Of a stretch of DNA of 64,000 bases, positions 58,485 to 64,000 are shown piece after piece. The position numbers were made by a program, and so were the translations under genes. The notes below the pieces were generated by a model. That model was not told the origin of the DNA. It did no database searches and saw nothing but the letters and a program-made list of their open reading frames with translations. This DNA comes from Rana temporaria (lineage: Eukaryota > Chordata > Amphibia > Anura > Ranidae): NCBI RefSeq assembly GCF_905171775.1, contig NC_053491.1, forward strand, positions 400,668,838 through 400,732,837, written 5' to 3'. Position 1 is the first letter of the stretch, and each line of letters begins with the position of its first letter.

Positions 58485-58524
58485 AGCTCCTGAGGAAACT
58501 CAAAAGAGTGAAACATGTAGAGCT
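58485..58524 (+). ncRNA. Hammerhead ribozyme motif, right arm
   Basis: Type I layout: stem I 58485-58489 pairs with 58520-58524 (5 bp); CUGAGGA at 58490-58496; stem II 58498-58501 pairs with 58506-58509 around an AAAA loop, with one unpaired A at 58497; GAAA at 58510-58513; stem III is only 'CATG', part of the palindrome 'acatgt' (58513-58518); predicted cleavage is after A58519 (GUA, a permitted NUH site). Such a minimal palindromic stem III is known from hammerheads in Penelope-like elements, which are thought to work as dimers. It is in the sense orientation of the adjacent frame, about 2.9 kb past its stop including the hAT insertion. Confidence 0.88.
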
Positions 58525-58741
58525 GACCAAATCAATGCCTCGTCTTGATTTCACATTATGTATTTAATCAAGATTTATTTCTATTTATCATACTTATGTC
58601 ATATAATTCTTTGTAATAATTTGTTTTTTCTATTTTTATAAAACCTTGATTGTGTGAATCTCTATCTGCACCATTTCAATAGCCCCTGGGTCCTCGTGGT
58701 ACCCTTTTTTGTCCTTTTTTTTACTTTTCATGTGAGTATTC

Positions 58742-60667
58742 ATTGTTTATTTTTATTTTTGCACTTGGGGAATTATACAGTAACTTTATCCATTTAATAA
58801 AGGATGGCCTGAACCCAAACTTCTCCAGAGTGTACCAGAGATAGTCCCACTCTAGACTATCAAAGGCCTTGGTGGCATCCAATGATAGGATAGATCTATC
58901 TCCCGTATTCTCTGTTAGAGTCTGTAAATTTAAATACAACCTTCTAATGTTCATACTCGTGGACCTATTTGGAATAAATCCAGATTGATCTGGGTGTATA
59001 AGTTTCTGAATATATTTATTTATTCTCGTTGCCAACACCTTGGCCAAAATTTTAACATCTGAGCATAGCAAAGATATCGGTCTATAGGATGATGTGTCTA
59101 ACTGATCCTTTCCTTCTTTCTGGAGCACTATAATAGTTGCTTCTAACATTGAGGGGGGGTAGCCTTCCTCCTTCTATCGCCCAATTCAGCACTTTTTAGT
59201 AATTGCGGAAGCAGCACCTCGCCATATTGCTTATAAATCTACGCTGGTAGGCCGTCTGGCCCTGGGGACTTTTGATTGGAAAGTTCTTTAACTGCCTGTT
59301 GTAATTCCAATAATGTAATTGGAGCTTCTATATAATTTCTATCCTCCTCCGATAGAACTGGGGTTCCTATTTCTCAAAAAAATTCCTCCATTTGCACCTT
59401 TACATCCCCCTTTTTGATTTATATAGGTCTTTGTAATATACTGCAAATGTATCCACTATTATAGATGTTTCAGATGATATCCCACCTCCTGACATCCTAA
59501 CTGCGGAGGCGCCGCATTAGTTTTCGCTAGGAGGGCCAATGTGTGGCCCACACTTTCCCCTTCCGAAAAAGCGTTCTGCTTCTGAAATAGGCGCTTATTT
59601 TCAACTTTCTTATTTACCACCAGCTTATATTCCTGCTGCTTCTCCAACCATATCCTTTGTTTAGTCAATGTTGGATCTTCCACATATTGCTTTTCTGCCT
59701 CCAAAACCTCTTCCCTGATTTTCTCTTCCCATTCCCTAGATTTCCTACTGATCTTAGCTACCTGCTAGATCAACATGCATCTGAGAAACGCCTTCAGGGC
59801 GTCCCACACCACCCCCTCTGGTGCCCTCCCTATGTTAAAGTCCAGAAATTCTCTTAATTTAATGCCAATTTCCGCTGGCTTCCCCATCACTTCTAGCCAG
59901 AAGGGACTTATTTTCCAATTACTTAGAGGACATTTTTTCCCTGTTCTCAATGATAGCACCAGAGGAGAGTAATCAGAGAGATAAGATATTTTACTGATTG
60001 CCTGTAAACTTGCATAATTTCCCAAGGCCATGTCTATTCTTGATAATGTGTATTATGAACTTGAAAAACAGGAATACTGCCGCTCATCTGGGTGTTTCAC
60101 CCTCCAAATATCCCACCACCCAACCTCTTCCAGAAATTGGTTTAGACACCCTTCTCCTACCCCCAAGCTCCGTGTCCCTGGTGTAAATCTATCCATTGTT
60201 CTATTTGGTACCATAATTAGATCTCCAACCACTAATACCGGAATATTTTCCTTGTTTACCACAAATTCCATTAACTTATACAGAATCTCCATTTTAAAGG
60301 GAGGGGGTATATAGATATTAGCCAATACATATGGTGCATTTTCTATCAAACAGTGCAGAAAAATTTAACGGCCCAGTTCATCTATTCTTGACTCTATACA
60401 TACGAATGGCACGCCTCTTTTTACCATTATGCTCACTCCTCTAGAATAAGAAGAGTGGACAGAATGGTACTGGCTTTGATATTTTTTATTGACCAATTTT
60501 AACTTTGTTTCTTTGGTCAAATGGGTCTCCTGAATACATAGCACCTCCACCCCGTACCACTCCAGGGTGGAGAAAATTGCAGCTTTTTTAGCTGGATCCC
60601 CCATCCCCCGGACATTCCAAGAACCTATATTTATCATTTTAGATCTCGTACCCAGCATCATAGACAA
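58742..60667 (-). pseudogene. L1 ORF2, 5' half (endonuclease and start of RT)
   Basis: The upstream part of the split ORF2. The APE-like endonuclease is seen as 'NIGSWNVRGMGDP' and 'VLCIQETHLT' (60667-60365), 'VLVVGDLI' (about 60230; GDFN is usual, so the Asn is lost) and 'YLSDYSPLVLS' (about 59970; SDH is usual, so the catalytic His is Tyr here). RT begins at 59149 with 'YRPISLLCSDVKILAKVLAT', 'HPDQSGFIPNRST' and 'LSLDATKAFDSLEWDYLW', running to the Penelope insertion at 58741. Frames are broken between 60365 and 59149. The residue changes and breaks show it is inactive. Confidence 0.9.
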
Positions 60668-61326
60668 GGTTTAAAGAAAAGAAACATTTTCCAATGGGGA
60701 CTTGGATTTCCCAAACTGTCAAATTGAATAATCAAATAGAGAAGTAAATGCAATTTACCATTGTAGCCGGAGAGAAAGCATATCAAACAACCAGACAAAA
60801 AAAAAAGAAAAAACCCCAGACATCATGGAGAGGAAAAAAGAGCAAAAAGAAAAAATATATATCATTTTTAAATGTGCCTAAGAAAAACAAACGTTTAAAT
60901 GTACATTCAAGTACATTCCCTTCTCTTGTGCTTGATAAGTGGTACGTGATACTCGTGATCTGATACAACATTACCCCCTCCCCCTCTTCCCACCCTCCCT
61001 CCTCCCCCCTTCCACCCCTCCCCCCTTGCCTATCTAGGCCTACCCTTAGGGCTATACATGTAACCTCTCTCTTCCATCCTTCCCTTACGTTACCATTACC
61101 ATCCATATCCATTGTGATCCCGCGTGATCTCCTCCCCAACACTCGCCCCCCCCAAAAAAATAAAAAAATCCCCACTAACTTTAGCGTAGTGCCCATACTG
61201 AAAGTAAGGGGGCGCTACACTTACATGATTTATAAAAAAAACAAAACACTAAAGGTAGCCCAATTTTGTTGTATAATGTGAAAGATGATGTTATGTCGAG
61301 TTAATAGATTACAAACATGTCTCACT

Positions 61327-62408
61327 TTAACCACTTCTGGACTGCCCACCGTCATTATACGTGATCTGTTTAAAGAGGAATATCGTTGTTATGGTAGCAG
61401 CTAGCTACCATAACCCCAGTATCCTTTTCTTCAGTGGGCGGTCCTCTACAAGATAAAAGTGTTCTTTGTGGCGGATACACCGCAAGATAACTTTTATAGG
61501 CGGTGGGAGAGGGGCCCCCCTCCCGCCGTTCTCCGGTGCCCTCCGGCGCTTACGGGAGCCGCCGGCAGTGGAGAAGGCAATCAGGTCCTTTCCCTTGCTA
61601 TGCATGGAGATGAGTGAGGGGAAGATGGCCCCCACCCTTCTCCATATCACTGCAGGGTGGAAGCGACGTCAAATCGGGACATTTTTTTGTTGTCATTTTT
61701 TCAAATGACAATTTTTTATGTTTTTTTGCATTTAAGTCCAAATATGAGATCTGAGGACTTTTTGAACCCAGATCTCATATTAAAGAGGACCTGTCATGCT
61801 TTTTTCTAATACAAGGGATGTTTGCATTCTTTAATTTCTTTTTTAAGCGCCCCATCCCAATGAGCTCACGCGCAGAAGCGAACGCATACGCGAGCAGCGC
61901 CCGCATATGAAAATGGTGTTCAAACCACACATCTGAGGTATGGCCGCGATCGTCAGAGCGAGAGCAATAATTCTATTCATAGACCTCCTCTGTAACTCAA
62001 AACATGCAACCTGTAGAATTTTTTAAACGTCACCTATGGAGATTTTAAGGGTAAAAGTTTGACGACATTCCATGAGCGGACGCAATTTTGAAGCGTGACA
62101 TGTTGGGTATCAATTTACTCGGCGTAACATTACCTTTCACAATACAAAAAAAATTGGGCTAACTTTACTGTTGTCTTATTTTTTTATTAAAAAAATGATT
62201 ATTTTTTTTTCAAAAAAAGTGCGCTCGTAAGACCGCTGAGCAAATACAGTGTGACAAAAAGTATTGCAATAACCGCCATTTTATTCTCTAGGGTGTAAGA
62301 AAAAAAATGTATAATGTTTGGGGGTTCTAAGTAATTTTCTAGCAAAAAAATAGTTTTTAACTTGTAAACACGGAGTCTGAAAAACAGGCTCGGTCCTTAA
62401 GTGGTTAA
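61327..62408 (+). mobile_element. 'ttaaccactt' repeat, complete (1082 bp)
   Basis: The ends 'ttaaccacttctgga' and 'ccttaagtggttaa' are short inverted repeats. GC-rich hairpins lie near the left ('tatggtagcagctagctacc', 61389-61410) and 'atgagatctgagg'...'cccagatctcat' near 61746-61779. The right half is T-rich. A diverged relative lies at 5562-6290. No gene. Confidence 0.68.
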
Positions 62409-62953
62409 AATTGTGTCTGCCCGTGGAATGGTGGCAAACTACTAGCTAGCATAGAAAGGCCAGTGGCCAGAAAGTTCAGTTTATTTTATTTCTGCTAGTG
62501 CTCATGCGCATACTCCAAAGGGACTGTTTGCATTATTATAAGTGTCAGGGACTGAACAAAAAATTAGTACAGGCAAATGTTCACTTTATGCCGGAATTTA
62601 GTAAACATTAGCATGTCAGATGATCATGTTAAAACAGCAAAACCATGACTAAACCGGTGTTAATGGTTCCCATTTCCATCACTGTAAGTTGTCGAGGAAC
62701 AGATTAGTCTTGGCATAAAAGACAAAGCTGTGTGGGAGGCCTTATGCACATCTAAAGGCCAGGATTAAAGCTGTGAGGTGTGTTAACATGTGTTACGTTA
62801 TGCCCCATCCCATGTTGAGTTAAGGCAGCCTGATTATCTTAAATGGGCCACCAATTCACCACAGCGTGTTCCAAACCACATGCCTTTGAAACAATGGCAT
62901 GGTAGAGTAATACCATGTGTTGCTGCCCTCTGCAATGCAGGTGTGTTGCCTTA
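62409..62953. other. No gene seen
   Basis: About 545 bp with no recognisable feature. Confidence 0.45.
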
Positions 62954-63104
62954 GTGCAGGGGTCTCCAAAATGCGGCCCGCTGGCTGGATTTGGCCCTTT
63001 GCTCTCTTCTATCTGGCCCTTGGGGTACTATTCGTCTTACTGACACTGATGAAGGGGCAGTATTTCTCCCACTGACACCTAAATGAACATTCCATTTGTC
63101 TGTA
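62954..63104 (+). repeat. Fragment with a hAT-type end 'caggggtctccaaaatgcgg'
   Basis: The sequence 'caggggtctccaaaatgcgg' followed by 'cccgctggctgg' resembles a hAT-type terminus common in vertebrates. No matching right end is found, so it is probably a truncated copy. Confidence 0.5.
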
Positions 63105-63455
63105 TGGAATTCTGACAGAGAAAAAAACATGCATGCTCGGAAACAATTTGACGCATGCTCGGTAGTATTGAATTTAATTATTGTAGGCTCGTTGTAGTGT
63201 TGTACGTCACCGCGTTTTCGACGGTCTGAATTTGGTGTGTTCGTGTGTATGCAAGACAGCTTGAGTGGAATTCCGTAGGAAAAGCCCATCAGAGTTTATC
63301 CCGATGGGAAATCCGATCGTGTGTATGGGGATTTAGTACGTCAGAATTTCCGACGGAAAAAGTCCGATGGGGCATGCACACGGTCGGAATATCTGATGAA
63401 AAAATTCCGTCTGGCTTTTTCCATTGGAAATTCCAACCGTGTGTACGCAGGATTA
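63105..63455 (+). mobile_element. Two adjoining members of the 'cgatcgtgtgtac' foldback family
   Basis: 63105-63330 has the internal blocks 'catgcatgctcggaa', 'cgttgtagtgttgtacgtca' and the right end 'gatcgtgtgtatgggg'. 63331-63455 is a compact foldback from 'gtcagaatttccgacgg' to 'ccaaccgtgtgtacgcagga', similar to 30759-30971. The junction is tight and may be a single rearranged copy. Confidence 0.55.
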
Positions 63456-64000
63456 GACAGGAGATTTGTTACTGGCCAGATCACCAAGAGAGAAAAAAAA
63501 AAGTTGCCCCAACATTTAAGCATTGATAAGCTGCAATATAGTACAGTTTTGTTTTTTGTTTTAACCCCTTTAAGCTTTTTTTCTAGTGGTGACCAAGAAC
63601 ATCTGCTTCGGGATGTGAAGATGTAAACAGGTTGGGGGGGGGGGGGGGGGTTGGTATCTGAAACTTAAGGATATCCGCAAAACAGGTACCCAATGCAACT
63701 TATTTTTTAAACAAGCTGAAGGAACAAGTAAGAGAAAAGAACAAGTACTCAAAATAAGCTTGCTAAAAAAAGGTTATTTTTAACACATTTTTGGTCACAC
63801 ATTTCAAACTTTTAAATGCTTGCTTTTCCATGATTTTGTTTCTGTATTAAATATAGAGATTTGTAGATAAACCACTAGGGACAAATATATACTGCTGTGT
63901 CATCATAATCAAAATGCTGGATGACCGGCATTGCTGCACATAACTGTGCTGCACTCTTGATAGGTCCACAGGTATCTAATGAAGTGCATGCAATTTAAAG
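63456..64000. other. No gene seen; poly-G run at 63634-63650
   Basis: A 17-base G homopolymer is the only distinct feature. The rest is AT-rich and unassigned. Confidence 0.5.

Larger units (their letters stand above)
50329..58730. mobile_element. Head-to-head pair of Penelope-like elements forming one 8.4-kb palindromic insertion
   Basis: A perfect 11-bp TSD 'tgtgagtattc' lies at 50318-50328 and 58731-58741. Outside it L1 ORF2 resumes in the same frame, so the whole block entered as one unit. The left arm (50390 to about 54020, minus-strand element) and right arm (about 54028 to 58730, plus-strand element) are near-identical inverted copies. The symmetry centre is at about 54024 within 'acccattgcccgaaacaatg'. 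After removing the hAT insertion (right) and an 82-bp duplication (left), the arms are about 3.55 kb each. The extra 61 bp at 50329-50389 have no counterpart on the right. Each arm holds a 5'-truncated RT-GIY-YIG frame, about 2 kb of terminal sequence and a hammerhead motif. Confidence 0.93.
48269..61168 (-). mobile_element. L1-group LINE, 5'-truncated, split by the Penelope palindrome
   Basis: A perfect 14-bp TSD 'tccccactaacttt' lies at 48255-48268 and 61169-61182. The poly-A end is the T-run at 48269-48277 on the plus strand. Minus-strand ORF2 runs from about 60667 to 48630, with roughly 500 bp of upstream sequence and no recognisable ORF1. Subtracting the 8.4-kb insertion and one copy of its TSD leaves about 4.49 kb, shorter than a typical 6-kb L1, which fits 5' truncation. 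Confidence 0.9.
47242..61225. repeat. Outer host repeat of the nest, split by the L1
   Basis: The left part (47242-48268) starts 'tgtaacgctacccccaaagg'. The right part after the L1 (61169-61225) ends 'aagggggcgctacactt'. The ends are roughly inverted. Without nested DNA it is about 1.05 kb. No coding domain was recognised; predicted frames at 47641-48254 are GC-rich and unassigned. A fragment beginning alike is at 668. Confidence 0.5.

Noticed and set aside
50329..58730. Palindrome as a sequencing or assembly fold-back artefact
   Set aside because: Flanking L1 continues collinearly on both sides with a TSD, and the arms differ by a hAT insertion, an 82-bp duplication and separate point lesions.
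1..64000. Host protein-coding exons
   Set aside because: No open frame outside the LINE and Penelope remnants shows a domain, splice-flanked exon pattern or codon signature I can support.

Overview
This window looks like non-coding DNA from a large vertebrate genome, most likely an anuran amphibian and probably a ranoid (true-frog-like) lineage. I infer this from the mix of repeats: CR1- and L1-type LINEs, Penelope-like elements, hAT-type short elements and several abundant foldback families whose ends (for example 'gtacacacgatcgg' and 'gggccagattcaca') I associate with ranid genomes. The species is not determined. I found no host protein-coding exon, rRNA or tRNA gene. Nearly every long open frame is either a retrotransposon remnant or a shadow of simple or tandem repeats.

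Region by region: 0.6-5.3 kb holds several foldback elements, a retroposon with a clear target-site duplication (TSD) and a curious 193-bp direct repeat. At 8.5-11.2 kb a hAT-like element (perfect 8-bp TSD) carries a 1.4-kb minisatellite with a 31-bp unit. At 12.8-13.9 kb there is a composite foldback element. At 14.5-16.5 kb lies a decayed CR1-clade LINE on the minus strand. At 17.4-17.9 kb is an element built almost wholly of perfect hairpins. The 18-44 kb stretch is a patchwork of foldback elements, microsatellites, three 185-bp hAT-type elements with intact 8-bp TSDs, two possible conserved non-coding blocks (29.1-29.5 and 38.4-38.7 kb) and two back-to-back L1 ORF2 fragments (41.5-43.9 kb). 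At 44.3-46.2 kb a hAT-like foldback element carries a chimeric retroposon whose first 40 bases are U2 snRNA sequence.

The main structure is a four-level nest at 47.2-61.2 kb. A TIR-bearing repeat contains a 5'-truncated L1 (14-bp TSD, minus strand). Its ORF2 is split by an 8.4-kb insertion with a perfect 11-bp TSD. That insertion is two Penelope-like elements (RT plus GIY-YIG endonuclease) joined head to head as a near-perfect palindrome, each arm about 3.55 kb. Each arm has a complete 40-nt hammerhead ribozyme motif. One arm was later hit by a 1.14-kb hAT element, and the other arm still shows the empty site. All ORFs in the nest are broken, and the two Penelope copies carry different lesions.

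The order of events can be read from the junctions: host repeat, then L1, then Penelope palindrome, then hAT. Elsewhere the same logic shows a chimeric retroposon inside an older foldback element (1.0-1.7 kb) and a hAT element inside another repeat (36.5 kb). All coordinates of diverged repeats are approximate to a few bases unless a TSD is quoted.
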